From Acetivibrio sp964564015 (lineage in GTDB: Bacteria; Bacillota; Clostridia; Acetivibrionales; Acetivibrionaceae): a stretch of DNA of 64,000 nt. The DNA is taken from contig CAZLZR010000023.1 in NCBI GenBank assembly GCA_964564015.1, positions 1 to 64,000 of the forward strand, read 5' to 3'. Shown here one piece after another: positions 7,521-17,346 of this stretch (its first letter is position 1; each line of letters begins with the position of its first letter). The notes below the pieces were generated by a model. That model searched no databases and had not been told where the DNA came from. It saw only the letters and a list, made by a program, of their open reading frames with translations. The position numbers were made by a program, and so were the translations under genes.

Positions 7521-9314
7521 TTATAACTTGTAATCAATCAAGTTTAATAAACTACTATTCAACAATTTCATCTCTTTTGGATTTAAAGGGTAATGTCCCA
7601 TTAGTAATGATTGGATGTATATTATTTCTACTGACATACACACCAACTCTTTTTCGCTGGCATTAATTAATCTGGCAACCAAAGAATTATTATAATTAAA
7701 ACACAATTGAGCTTTTGATGATGAAGAAATATTTTCTGAAATTTGCCCTAATATGGATGAGAAAAGGGAATTTGACACTTCCTTGGTATTCTCAATATTT
7801 CTTATAAGATTTGCTTCTTCATCAATCACAAATAGCGCCGGTAGTTCAGATGGTTCGAATTTTTTTATCCGGACTAAGCAGTTAAATGGTTGCAATACCA
7901 CTTCGGCAATTTTAACAAATTCAAACGCCTTTTCTCTTTGATTGTAGTCAAGTTCTTCAAAAGATGCAGATATATCAGTAGGACTTACACGTTCAATATG
8001 TATATTATGAAAAAACTCAGGTAATTTTTCAACTATTTCAGTATCATATATATAACCACAGTTGAGTATACAAATTGACTTTGCAGCTGAGATTCTTTGT
8101 ACTTGCCTGAATTCATCTATGTTTGAAGTATATTGAATGACATTTGTCCTGTTTGTTATCTCTTTAAAGGTCAAAGTTCCAACAGATGTTTCAAAAGGCA
8201 GCCAATCAATAAACAATTTATACAATTCATCAAATTCAAGAGATAGGGCTTTGATTGAAAGTGTATGAATCATAATAATTTCCCTTAAGCGAGCTTTGTC
8301 AAATCTAGCCTTATCTACAAGGTAATTTCTAATACATTCACTTAGCTCAGACTGAACTTGATAAAGTTTTTTGTCATCACAGAGTTCTTCTCTTGAAGCA
8401 GTAGGCTGCAAGTCATTACAGTTGACAATACACTTAAGGAAAAACGCCCACTCAGGTAGTAAGTTTTCTACACTATCTGAAAGAAACATTTTTTTCAAAT
8501 ACAATCTATGTTTTCTTCTAGAGGAAGGATTCATTTTATGAGATATAATATATGCCACTCCGCTAATATCACCTGTTTTTGAAAACAACGGAATATAATC
8601 CATAAAATCTTCTTCGAACACCTTTCTTCCGTATTCCAATATAGATTCTCTATCACTTTCAAGAAGACTCTCCTTTGAGAAATCAAAAGGTTTTTCTTTA
8701 TTAATCAAAACTTTGTTTTTTCCAGTTGAAAAATATATGGGATATGGGAGAAAACAACCATAATGTACCAATAAATCCTTTAGTGGCTGTGCCTGAAAAT
8801 ATTCTTCGCTGCCAGCTCTGCAACGAAGAAAAATCTTTGTTCCTATTGAAACATCCTCTTCAAGTCTGCAAACTTTATATGTACCATCATATTTTCCAAC
8901 CCATTTAACTGCATATGAACTTTTGGCAGATTTGGTTATAAGGACTATTTCATCACTCACAATAAAACATGATAACAACCCTATTCCAAACTGCCCGATA
9001 AAATCACTTCTTTTTTGAAAAAATTCTTCTCTTTTTGATGACTGACCTATTACTGCAAGGAATTGATGAACTTCATCTTCAGTAAGGCCTATGCCATTGT
9101 CCTCTACAATAAGAGTTCCTGGATTTTCACCTGAAGGTTCAAACAGCTCTATGGAAACACTTCCAGAAAAACCACTATCAGCTTTGCTTCTTACAGTAAT
9201 TGCATCAACTGCATTTTGAAGCAACTCCCTTATATAAACTTTTGGACTGCTATAAAGATGATTAGATAAAAGATCAATTATTCCCTGAAGATTAACTTTA
9301 AATCTTAAGTCCAT
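7521..9314 (-). CDS. HSP90-family (HtpG-like) ATPase
   Basis: 597 residues with a complete GHKL ATPase domain of HSP90 type: ELLQNAVDAI (Bergerat helix with the catalytic Glu and Asn), DNGIGL, and the lid/glycine motif GQFGIGLLSCF. The start resembles HtpG (VNLQGIIDLLSNHLYSS), but the remaining ~400 residues diverge from classical HtpG and the total is close to the usual 620. It is the upstream gene of a two-gene unit with a TPR protein. No CIRCE heat-shock operator is seen. The start at 9314 lacks its own Shine-Dalgarno; the good one (GAGGTG) fits a small upstream ORF listed separately. It is a chaperone-type ATPase, but clients are unknown. Confidence 0.85.
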   Translation of the reverse strand: MDLRFKVNLQGIIDLLSNHLYSSPKVYIRELLQNAVDAITVRSKADSGFSGSVSIELFEPSGENPGTLIVEDNGIGLTEDEVHQFLAVIGQSSKREEFFQKRSDFIGQFGIGLLSCFIVSDEIVLITKSAKSSYAVKWVGKYDGTYKVCRLEEDVSIGTKIFLRCRAGSEEYFQAQPLKDLLVHYGCFLPYPIYFSTGKNKVLINKEKPFDFSKESLLESDRESILEYGRKVFEEDFMDYIPLFSKTGDISGVAYIISHKMNPSSRRKHRLYLKKMFLSDSVENLLPEWAFFLKCIVNCNDLQPTASREELCDDKKLYQVQSELSECIRNYLVDKARFDKARLREIIMIHTLSIKALSLEFDELYKLFIDWLPFETSVGTLTFKEITNRTNVIQYTSNIDEFRQVQRISAAKSICILNCGYIYDTEIVEKLPEFFHNIHIERVSPTDISASFEELDYNQREKAFEFVKIAEVVLQPFNCLVRIKKFEPSELPALFVIDEEANLIRNIENTKEVSNSLFSSILGQISENISSSSKAQLCFNYNNSLVARLINASEKELVCMSVEIIYIQSLLMGHYPLNPKEMKLLNSSLLNLIDYKL

Positions 9315-9345
9315 TCATTATTGTTTTCCATAATCTTAACACCTC
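9305..9345 (-). promoter_or_regulatory. Leader ORF overlapping the HSP90-like start
   Basis: On the minus strand GAGGTG (9345-9340) precedes ATG 9331-9329 by 8 bases and opens an 8-codon frame (MENNNEWT) whose stop at 9307-9305 lies just past the ATG of the HSP90-like gene (9314). The main ATG is 25 bases from that ribosome site and in another frame. Translation of the gene may depend on ribosomes ending at the leader stop. A TATAAT at 9425-9420 could be the promoter. Confidence 0.35.
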
Positions 9346-9496
9346 ATTAATTTTATCTTTATGTTTCTTGAAAACTATTTACATTGAACTTAAATTCTTA
9401 ATGAGTTCAATATTCTTCTATTATATCAAAAATTTTTTATTGTTACAGACAAAATATTGCAACTTAACATTTGACATGGAAATTCAATTCGTTTGA

Positions 9497-9814
9497 TTGT
9501 CTTTGTGTAATCTTTGTTTATACTATCAATTTTTTGGTTATGATACTTCAGATAGCTTAAAGAGGGAATATGGATACGAGGCATTTATTACAGTACCTGA
9601 AGAGTTTGAGTGTCTAGGAGAGGAAAAAGGTGGCCCAGAAGGATTTGATAATGGGGATTTTATAAGAAAGTGGGGATTTGATGAGAATGCAACATCTTAT
9701 AAAATTCTATTAGATAACAAAACAATTGGTTCTGTAATATTGAGGATTGATGATAAAAGTAATGAAAAATTATTGAACTGTGTATTTTTTGCTTATAACA
9801 AGTCCCATGATTAA
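9497..9814 (+). pseudogene. GNAT acetyltransferase fragment
   Basis: The readable peptide contains SYKILLDNKTIGSVILRID, which resembles the central strands of GNAT N-acetyltransferases. The acetyl-CoA loop (QxxGxG/A) that should follow is missing. The frame runs into the end of the convergent membrane-protein gene at 9770, and there is no proper ribosome site or start. I read it as a gene broken at both ends. Confidence 0.45.
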
Positions 9815-10789
9815 AACAACACATATAAGAGATTGAATAATTAGGTCTGTATGGTAAACTCCCGTCAAAGGCAAAATACCGACTAGAATACCTGTTGTAA
9901 CCATAATACCCATGGCAGGCGGGTCAACATGTATGTCACCTTCATTGAAAAAGAATTTTCCCAGTATCTCACTTGACACCAATCCAATCAGTGCAGCAAC
10001 AATTCCCCATAAAATCATAGTAATTACTGTCATAATATCAGTATTGTTTCCATGCAAAGACAGCCAGTATGCGGTAATGGCACCTGCAGTGCCGGAGAAA
10101 TGATGTGTTGCCGGTACGGGTATACCCATAAAAACAAAGTATAGCGACAGTGCGGAAACATAGAACATAAAGGCCCCTGCAAAAGGAGCTGTATTTTTGT
10201 TTAGCATCAGCAGCAAAGTTACAGAGGCAGTCACAAAACCAACTAATATTGACGTAATAACTTTTCCTTCCTTACTTGAAATTCGCTCGAAAAAGCGATA
10301 TGGAGACGGAACGGCATGGGAAGATGCAGAACAATCACTTGTCTTCGTCATTTTCCACAGGTATTTAATTATTAGGGGTATAATCATAACTGTTAAAGCG
10401 GTTGTGTCTATTTTTTCGCTTAAAAAGCGATCCAAAACATAGTTCAATACATATCCCGAAAATCCTGCTATACCTCCGACAAGAATTATGCGAAATTTAT
10501 GAAAAGTAATAAGTGAACGACCTATGTCTTTACCGCATTTTAGAAGAGTTTTTTTTCTGGCATAGGCAGTTGAGATTACACCGCCTAAAAAGCACGAACT
10601 TGGTTTTAGCATTACACTCGATGCAATTACAATATTCCAGGTACTATCACCGGTTATAAACATGTATAGAAAACCTGCAACCCCAAATAATCCTAGTAGT
10701 ACAAATCCGCCAAGAGCACTTACGGTTGCACCCAAACAACCTCCAATCAGAGCCAAAATACCACCAATAAAGAATGTGCCGATATCCAT
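9770..10789 (-). CDS. Polytopic membrane protein, function unknown
   Basis: 339 residues with about nine or ten hydrophobic helices, many glycines (GGILALIGGCLGATVSALGG at the start) and a short charged loop near the middle (SSHAVPSPYRFFERISSKEGK). A conserved-looking polar stretch (IPVPATHHFSGTAGAITAYW) lies inside the membrane region and may line a substrate path. AAAGGAG precedes the ATG. No ATPase, kinase or known permease signature is visible and it stands alone, so no function is assigned. Confidence 0.7.
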   Translation of the reverse strand: MDIGTFFIGGILALIGGCLGATVSALGGFVLLGLFGVAGFLYMFITGDSTWNIVIASSVMLKPSSCFLGGVISTAYARKKTLLKCGKDIGRSLITFHKFRIILVGGIAGFSGYVLNYVLDRFLSEKIDTTALTVMIIPLIIKYLWKMTKTSDCSASSHAVPSPYRFFERISSKEGKVITSILVGFVTASVTLLLMLNKNTAPFAGAFMFYVSALSLYFVFMGIPVPATHHFSGTAGAITAYWLSLHGNNTDIMTVITMILWGIVAALIGLVSSEILGKFFFNEGDIHVDPPAMGIMVTTGILVGILPLTGVYHTDLIIQSLICVVLIMGLVISKKYTVQ

Positions 10790-10975
10790 TGATTACTCCT
10801 TTCGACTCATGATTTTATTAATATGAATATTCTCTGTTTTTCTTTTATTTTCCTTCTATGAAATCAATCAAAAAGTGTCCAATTCGATAATAATTAAACT
10901 TTATTAGCTAAAGTATCTATTTTCAGTGTTTATTTATCACGTAGTCAGGGTATATAGGAAAAGGGAGTGATTAAT

Positions 10976-11161
10976 ATGAATAACAGTTTAAAACATTGGG
11001 AATGTCCTGCTTGTAAAAGCTATAAAATAATATCGGATGCAGGTTATAAATGCATAAGATGTTCTTCATGCGGAAGACACTATGATTTGAATGGTAAGGA
11101 AATTACTTGTAATATATCTATATTAGATATGCATTCGGATTGTGATTGTGATATAAACTGA
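10976..11161 (+). CDS. Small cysteine-rich zinc-ribbon-like protein
   Basis: 61 residues with two Cys pairs, WECPACKS and CIRCSSCGRHYDL, forming a likely zinc ribbon, and further Cys/His/Asp near the end (HSDCDCDIN). AGGGAG ends 8 bases before ATG 10976; an in-frame GTG at 10967 is too close to it. The protein stands alone. A metal-binding or nucleic-acid-binding role is possible but not shown. Confidence 0.6.
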   Translation: MNNSLKHWECPACKSYKIISDAGYKCIRCSSCGRHYDLNGKEITCNISILDMHSDCDCDIN

Positions 11162-11189
11162 ATTTGACTCGAAGTTTTGTTAAGTGTCT

Positions 11190-11235
11190 AAAGGAATACC
11201 TTTGCCTGTATTTGGATGTTTTGTGGGTTCCTTTA
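11190..11235 (+). terminator. Probable terminator after the zinc-ribbon gene
   Basis: AAAGGAA-ACC pairs with GGG-TTCCTTT over a loop of about 25 bases, followed by ATTTTG. The stem is bulged and the loop long, so this is a moderate call. Confidence 0.4.
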
Positions 11236-11331
11236 TTTTGAAATTTCAGCATACGAATATTTTAATCAATGATTTTAGAGACTAATGAAGAAAACTATGA
11301 ATAGAAACAAAACTAAGTTTGCCAATAAAAT

Positions 11332-11363
11332 GGAGAGGTTCTAGCCCTCTCTTTACTTTTTTC
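11332..11363 (+). terminator. Short hairpin with T-rich tail
   Basis: GAGAGG (11333-11338) pairs with CCTCTC (11346-11351) over a 7-base loop and is followed by TTTACTTTTTT. Together with the hairpin at 11190 it accounts for the 360-base gap before the next gene; nothing else was seen there. Confidence 0.5.
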
Positions 11364-11521
11364 AGTCTTAATAAACTATATCACTTATAATAAAATGAGA
11401 TATTCAGGTATGATAGATAATGAAATTTCAAACGAATTATAAACAAACAATAAACTTTACTTTCTTTGTTTTGCGCTATATACTGAAGTGGAAAAAATAT
11501 ACTTGATATCAGGAGAAAGCA

Positions 11522-13084
11522 ATGAAAAGTAAGGTGTCAACAAAAATTATATTTAATATTGGTATGGCAGTAGTTCTGATTTTAGTGTTCATATATACAT
11601 TTATGTCCCGGAACCTTGAAAGAACACTTCAACCTAATGACAGGCAGATTGCTACCAAAGTAGATGCAGAGAAACAAAATCTTATATTAAGGGCAGAAGA
11701 ATTGATAATTGATAAAATGAGTGAAGGGAAGGTTCCCGGATTATCAGTTGCAATTGTCAAAGACGGAGAAGAGATATATAAAGCAGGATTCGGTTATGCC
11801 AATTTAGAAACCGGTGAGAAAGTTACTTCGGATACTTTATTTCAACTAGCTTCAAACAGTAAAGCTTTTACAGCTCTCGGAGTGTTTCAATTACAAAAAG
11901 ATGGACTAATAAATTTGAATGATCCTATTTCAAAATACATATCATGGTTGAAACTCATATATAACGGTAAAGAAACTGATGTGACCGTTGCAGAATTTCT
12001 GCATCACTCAAGTGGAATCTCATCGAATACGATTTACAGGATTCCCGAACTGAATAAAGAAGATGATAATGCAATTGAAAAGACTGTCAGAACGATTGCT
12101 GGTATTGACTTGGTAAGTATGCCGGGCACTAAATACCAATATGCAACAATCAACTATGATGTTTTAGGACTGCTTATTGAGAAAGTCTCGGGAATGAAAT
12201 ATGAAGATTATATTCAGAAATATGTGCTTGATCCTGCTGGATTAAGTAATACCCATATGTATAGAAGTAAGGCAAATTCAGCCCAATTGGCATCCGGATA
12301 TAAATTCGGCTTCTTGTTGCCAAAGTATTACAACGCTCCTTGGTATGAAGGTAATAAGCCGGCTGGTTATATCATTTCAAGTGCTAATGATATGGCTACA
12401 TGGTTGAAAATTCAAGTGGATATGAGCAGTTCATCTTCACTGGATTCAAAATTAATTGAACAATCACAATCTCCAAATCTTAGTGTAGACACTTTTGGAG
12501 AAGGAATGGCATATGCTGCGGGCTGGATAGTATATAATAATGCTGGGACAGAGATTTTTCACAGTGGTTCCAACCCCAACTTTTCATCATTCATTATATT
12601 TAGGCCGGAAGAAAAAACAGGCGTGGCAGTCTTGTGTAATGCAAATACAACATATGCTATGAATATTGCACACGCTATTATAAATTTGTTTTCAAACGGC
12701 CAAGGTAGTTATACTAGTGTCGTAGATTTTAACCAAATAGTAGACAAGTTTTGCACAGCAATAATTTTCATATTGTTCTATGTCATATGTGTAGCCTTAT
12801 ACTCGCTTATAAGTTCAATTTATCAGTTCGTAACAAAGAAAGAAAAGCTTAATTCACTAAGTAAAAGAACTGTTATAAAAATAATTGTTATGTCAATTAT
12901 CTTTGTTATAATAGGCTGTATCGTATATTTTTTACCAAGCTTTTTATTTAACGGGGCAACATGGGGTTACTTGATTATATGGTACACTTTTAGCGTGAAA
13001 ATTTTATTATATTCAATTTATATAACATTATTTATTTTATTATCCAATACTGTTATTAAGATTATTCACAAAATGGCTATCTGA
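11522..13084 (+). CDS. Membrane-anchored serine hydrolase of beta-lactamase class C fold
   Basis: 520 residues: an N-terminal membrane anchor, a PBP4*/AmpC-like catalytic domain (about 60-400) and about three C-terminal membrane helices. The nucleophile motif SNSK (Ser111, Lys114) sits in TLFQLASNSKAFTALG. The second motif reads YAT in QYATINYDVLG where YxN is usual, and HSGSN near residue 345 replaces the KTG triad, as in many esterase/peptidase members. Likely outside the cell, acting on peptides, esters or peptidoglycan; a true beta-lactamase is less likely. AGGAGAAAGC precedes the ATG. Confidence 0.8.
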   Translation: MKSKVSTKIIFNIGMAVVLILVFIYTFMSRNLERTLQPNDRQIATKVDAEKQNLILRAEELIIDKMSEGKVPGLSVAIVKDGEEIYKAGFGYANLETGEKVTSDTLFQLASNSKAFTALGVFQLQKDGLINLNDPISKYISWLKLIYNGKETDVTVAEFLHHSSGISSNTIYRIPELNKEDDNAIEKTVRTIAGIDLVSMPGTKYQYATINYDVLGLLIEKVSGMKYEDYIQKYVLDPAGLSNTHMYRSKANSAQLASGYKFGFLLPKYYNAPWYEGNKPAGYIISSANDMATWLKIQVDMSSSSSLDSKLIEQSQSPNLSVDTFGEGMAYAAGWIVYNNAGTEIFHSGSNPNFSSFIIFRPEEKTGVAVLCNANTTYAMNIAHAIINLFSNGQGSYTSVVDFNQIVDKFCTAIIFILFYVICVALYSLISSIYQFVTKKEKLNSLSKRTVIKIIVMSIIFVIIGCIVYFLPSFLFNGATWGYLIIWYTFSVKILLYSIYITLFILLSNTVIKIIHKMAI

Positions 13085-13354
13085 TCGGATATTCGCTAAA
13101 AAGTTAATTTTCAGCAAAGGATAGTCTGGGTTTACCAAGAAAGTGCGTTGAAAAAGAATAACTGTGATCTGGAACAATTGAATGGATAATATAAAAATTC
13201 TTAGGCAAAAAAACTATTTTTACTAGCTTCGAGGATTCTTGGTCATAAAATAAAAATGCATGAAGTTATTAATACTGATTTTTGATGAGTTGATAGAGCC
13301 AACAAAAGTGTATATAATAAGGATATAATTTAACAAGAAAAAGAGGTACCATTT

Positions 13355-13874
13355 ATGAAGCGTCAGCCTATAGGTGTAGATGACTTTAAGGAGATTGTAG
13401 AAAATAATCTCTATTTTGTTGATAAAAGCCTTTTGATAAAAGAGATAATTGATGATAGTTCTGAGGTGCTTTTGATCAAACGACCTATTCGTCTGAGTTT
13501 ATAAGGCATTCATATATACCTAAATCAAATGCAATTGAAGGGGACGACAAAGAAACCTTTGAGAAGATATATAATGGCAAAGGAGGAACTGAAGATTACA
13601 TAAATAGTCTGGAACTTCTCTCAAAGGCGTTGTACAACTTCCATAAACAGAAGACATATATATTGTTGGACGAGTACGATACTTTTTTAAATGAAGCCTA
13701 CATACATGGACATTTGTACTTGGTATGCTTGTGTATATTGACAAAGATTATGAAATTAGATCAAATAGAGAATCTGGATTTGGAAGATATGATGTAATGA
13801 TTATCCCAAAAGATAAAAGCAGAAAAGGAATAATTATAGAATTCAAAAAAACTGTATTGCAAAAGATTCTTTAA
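13355..13874 (+). pseudogene. Broken AAA-ATPase-like / PD-(D/E)XK nuclease gene
   Basis: Three frames carry consecutive pieces of one known two-domain family. From ATG 13355: PIGVDDFKEIVENNLYFVDK, then a stop. Near 13560-13700: KALYNFHKQKTYILLDEYDT, the Walker B region. From about 13745: DYEIRSNRESGFGRYDVMII followed by KGIIIEFKK, the PD-(D/E)XK end with its D...ExK residues. Much of the centre is missing, so it is dead. A further relic of the same N terminus lies at 61558. Confidence 0.7.
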
Positions 13875-13910
13875 TAAATCAAAGTAAATTTTACATTAGG
13901 AGGTATTTGT

Positions 13911-16769
13911 GTGAAAAAAATAATATACAGTATAATTATTGCAATAGTAGTGAGCTTATGTATTTCTAGTTTTAGCTTTGTATCAGCAAAGGATTCAACG
14001 GACAAAAAGATGGATGGATTTGTAAAGGTTGAAGGTAACTATGCTTTAAAAGATGATGGTTCATTATGGAAAGTCAATCTGTTTTATAGTGATGAAAACC
14101 AAAAGATTGCCGATGGATTTATAGATATTGACACTGATAATTATAGATATGCCTTCACTGCCCTTAAGGCTGATGGCTCATTATGGGCCTGGAAGGGAAA
14201 TGAAGGTGGTCAGTTTGGTGAAGCTGATCTTCCGGCAAGTGATGCTCTGGTAAAGATAATGGAAAACGTAAAAGAGGTTTCAGGCTTGTTGGTTCTTAAA
14301 AATGACGGTTCTGTTTGGGCGTGGAGTGATTACAAATCTGATGGGGATGCTTCAAGAGAAAATGCGCCTGTATTGATTTACAAAGGAGCTAAATCTATAA
14401 CTTCTTCACCTATATGTGCAGTGGTAGATGATAAAGGTGTACTTTACCGTATTGAAGATATTAGTACTTCATACGAAGAAATACAGAATAAAAGAATTAA
14501 AATTTCCGATAATGTTGAATATGTAAAAGGAGATTTGTTTATCAAAAAGGACAAGACCCTTTGGCAGATTGATCAAACATTTGAAGAGCCAATTAAGTAT
14601 AAAGCAAGACTTGTACTCAAAAATGTCAAGTATGCCGATAGTGATGAATGCTCAAAATGTGCCATTCAAGAGGATGGTACTTTGTGGGTTTGGGGATTTG
14701 GCGATGATAACATACCCGATATTATAAAGGGTTATGATGTGTATCCACAAAAAATTATGAGTAATGTGAAATATGCTTCCTGTTCTATTCAAAGTGTTAC
14801 AGTTGTAAAAAATGACGGTTCACTATGCGGATTAGGGGCAGTCTCCCCAAAAACAGAATACAGTGTTCCTAGAGTTATAATGAAGAATACAAAAAAGGTA
14901 TTTGAAAATGGCTGGGTACTGACAACTGATAATACTTTATGGCGTTTGAATTTTTATTTGGGTGAAACAAAAAGAATAAAAATTGCAGACAATGTAAGAA
15001 CGGTTACAGAGGATGGGATTGTTGAAAAAAATGATAATACAAAATGGGTATACATAGATGTAGGTGTAAATGATTATGTATTACAACCAATAGAAGACTC
15101 AATTGTGAAAGCAAATAGCAACTCCAATATTGATGATAATATAAGTAAACTTGACTTCAGCAATCACTTTACTTGTTATATTAAAAGTGATAGCTCTTTA
15201 TGGATGAGTTTGAATGGAAACAGCCCTATTTATGCCCCGGAGAAGGTTCAGGCATTGTCAAAGCCCCTAAAATTAATGGATGAGATAAAAGAAGTGAAAT
15301 GTGTTGATCCTTATATTTTTGCCATATCAAAGGCAGGAGAATTGCTTGTTTGGCGTATAAATATGATGGAATCAACGCCGGTTTCTACAGAACCAAAAAA
15401 GATTATGGTTGATGTTGAAGCCTTTGACAATGAATTACCTGTACCATTAGGCGTAATTAAAAAGGATAAATCACGCTGGAGCGGTTTTTTAATTGATGAA
15501 TTTGTTCAACCTGAAGATGTAAATGAGAACTATGCTAAGATCATGGTGGATAATCTGGTTATGGATTTTGACAACATCGAGGATATTCTAATTTATAATG
15601 AAAATATGTATGTTAAAAAGAATGGTGAGCTTTGGATAAAGTCACATTATGATTCATCAGGGATTAGTGTATATGATAAAGTAATGGATAAGGTTAAATA
15701 TGCAGAAGTATATAATTATGGAGAAATAAGAGAAGGAATAGCTATATGCAATGACGGGAGTTTGTGGCATATTTCTGTAAAGGAACCTAAGAAAGTTCTT
15801 GAAAAAGTAAAGGAAGCCCATTATGATCCTACCTTCGATTTTTATGCTGCATTGCAGGAGGATAACAGCTTCTACGTTTGGGGACACAATGAATTTGGGG
15901 AATGTGGCATTGATTCGCCAGCTACTAGCATAGAAGAACCCAATAAACTATTTGGTGATGTTTCCTGGTTTGAAATCGGTTATGCAGATATTAAGGCATT
16001 AAAGAAGGATGGGACTCTTATGAGGTGGGGGTTGGGTTTCCCCATAGCTTATTGTGTGCCCTATGTAAAAAATCCATTGAGCTCCGGTAATTTTGACAAG
16101 GATACAAAAATCCAGCATAGGAATTTTGAGACGGTCGGTGTGAATGAGAAATTTAACTTGATAGTTAAAATAAATGATTCAACAGATATCAAGGATGTAA
16201 AGGTGGTTTTTAGTAACGGAGACGAACTGTTAATGGATAAAAGTACGGAAGGGTATTACGTGGGAACAGTTTCAGAGTTTGAAAAAGCCGGCGTAATAAG
16301 TTATCGCATCAACGCCTTTGATAGTGCCGATAAAGTTATTACTTCCGAGGAGTATAAGGTTGAGGTTTTGAAAAACGATATAGTATTGTTCGATAATACC
16401 AATGGAGAAGTTTTTGTTTCCGACTCCCAAATATTTATAGCCGGAGAAGAGCTGTATACAGATACAAAACCTGTTATAAAGGATGGCAGGACCCTTGTCC
16501 CTGTCCGTGCTTTGTGTGAAGCCATAAATGCCGATGTTCAATGGGATGATAGATCAAAAACCGTTAATATTTCGATGAGAAACAAAACTGTTAGTATGAA
16601 GATTGGAGATAAGGAAATATTGGTAAATGATACAAAACAAAGTATTGATGTTCCGGCTATCATTGTATCAGGAAGGACTATGCTACCATTAAGAACAGTT
16701 GGTGAAATAATGGGAGCTGAAGTTGGGTGGAAAGAAAAGGAGAAAAGGATTGATGTTTTATTGAATTGA
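13911..16769 (+). CDS. Secreted RCC1-like repeat protein with stalk domain
   Basis: 952 residues with a signal peptide ending near SFVSAKD. About residues 30-740 are repeats of the form 'LKxDGSLWxW' (for example LKADGSLWAWKG, LKNDGSVWAWSD, QEDGTLWVWGFG, EDNSFYVWGHNEFG), the pattern of RCC1-type beta-propeller blades. A linker domain follows, then a C-terminal copper-amine-oxidase N-terminal-like 'stalk' domain (VIKDGRTLVPVRALCEAINA ... SGRTMLPLRTVGEIMGAEVG), common on Firmicute surface proteins. GTG 13911 is supported by TTAGGAGG 8 bases upstream. Likely a cell-surface or secreted binding protein; ligand unknown. Confidence 0.82.
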   Translation: MKKIIYSIIIAIVVSLCISSFSFVSAKDSTDKKMDGFVKVEGNYALKDDGSLWKVNLFYSDENQKIADGFIDIDTDNYRYAFTALKADGSLWAWKGNEGGQFGEADLPASDALVKIMENVKEVSGLLVLKNDGSVWAWSDYKSDGDASRENAPVLIYKGAKSITSSPICAVVDDKGVLYRIEDISTSYEEIQNKRIKISDNVEYVKGDLFIKKDKTLWQIDQTFEEPIKYKARLVLKNVKYADSDECSKCAIQEDGTLWVWGFGDDNIPDIIKGYDVYPQKIMSNVKYASCSIQSVTVVKNDGSLCGLGAVSPKTEYSVPRVIMKNTKKVFENGWVLTTDNTLWRLNFYLGETKRIKIADNVRTVTEDGIVEKNDNTKWVYIDVGVNDYVLQPIEDSIVKANSNSNIDDNISKLDFSNHFTCYIKSDSSLWMSLNGNSPIYAPEKVQALSKPLKLMDEIKEVKCVDPYIFAISKAGELLVWRINMMESTPVSTEPKKIMVDVEAFDNELPVPLGVIKKDKSRWSGFLIDEFVQPEDVNENYAKIMVDNLVMDFDNIEDILIYNENMYVKKNGELWIKSHYDSSGISVYDKVMDKVKYAEVYNYGEIREGIAICNDGSLWHISVKEPKKVLEKVKEAHYDPTFDFYAALQEDNSFYVWGHNEFGECGIDSPATSIEEPNKLFGDVSWFEIGYADIKALKKDGTLMRWGLGFPIAYCVPYVKNPLSSGNFDKDTKIQHRNFETVGVNEKFNLIVKINDSTDIKDVKVVFSNGDELLMDKSTEGYYVGTVSEFEKAGVISYRINAFDSADKVITSEEYKVEVLKNDIVLFDNTNGEVFVSDSQIFIAGEELYTDTKPVIKDGRTLVPVRALCEAINADVQWDDRSKTVNISMRNKTVSMKIGDKEILVNDTKQSIDVPAIIVSGRTMLPLRTVGEIMGAEVGWKEKEKRIDVLLN

Positions 16770-16798
16770 TCCTATGCAAAAATGAAAATATTTGAAAA

Positions 16799-16844
16799 GC
16801 AAATTGTCGGGAGAGCTTTTTTACATACTCTCCCGACAATTTGC
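16799..16844. terminator. Long perfect hairpin, likely bidirectional terminator
   Basis: A 17-bp perfect stem (GCAAATTGTCGGGAGAG and its complement) closes a loop containing six T residues. It follows the RCC1-like gene. The stem abuts the IS256 relic on its right, so it could also be an insertion-related structure. The T-run in the loop rather than after the stem is unusual for an intrinsic terminator. Confidence 0.5.
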
Positions 16845-16847
16845 ATG

Positions 16848-16994
16848 TTAAGCCTTAATCTCTGGAGCAAATCTGTAAGTGATTTTGCTAACCATATCGG
16901 CCGATAAACTAAATCCATAAAGGACTTGAATTGGCTTATTAATATCTCTTGTAGACATTCCTCTGGCATACAAGGTAAAGAGGTCAAAATAGCA
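16848..16994 (-). pseudogene. IS256-family transposase fragment
   Basis: On the minus strand one frame reads LYARGMSTRDINKPIQVLYG then FSLSADMVSKIT and ends at a stop at 16848. This is the characteristic segment of IS256-type (mutator-like) transposases just after the N terminus. Only about 45 residues remain. There is no intact catalytic DDE region nearby, so it is the relic of an insertion sequence. Confidence 0.6.
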
Positions 16995-17346
16995 TCAGTA
17001 TAAAGAATATAGAAGAGAATGAGAAGGAGATGGCAAGTGAAAGTTGGAGAGCTGTTTTGGCAGGTGAGATAAAATAAAAATAAAGAAGGATATTAATTCA
17101 AAACTTATACACAGAGAATGGTATAACAAGGAGTTCTTTAATAAACTAGAACAACAGTTTTTTGGGGCAAGAATACTATTATTGTCCCTTAGAAATGAGT
17201 TCACATAATAAAATACTACATGTTATAATATACTATATTAGATTTTTTAATGGTGGGGACAAGAGGAATAAAGCTATACAAATAACAGGTATAACTATTG
17301 GCAATAGAACTCCTGATTCAAAAAATTAAAAAATAAGGAGAACCTT
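16995..17346. other. Intergenic stretch with unidentified coding-like remnant
   Basis: Short open stretches (for example plus strand about 17089-17208, ending NKLEQQFFGARILLLSLRNE) look like decayed coding sequence but match nothing I recognise. The last ~100 bases are AT-rich and hold the promoter region and ribosome site (AAGGAG) of the next gene. Confidence 0.3.

Noticed and set aside
9315..9496. CIRCE or similar heat-shock operator before the HSP90-like gene
   Set aside because: No TTAGCACTC/GAGTGCTAA pair present.
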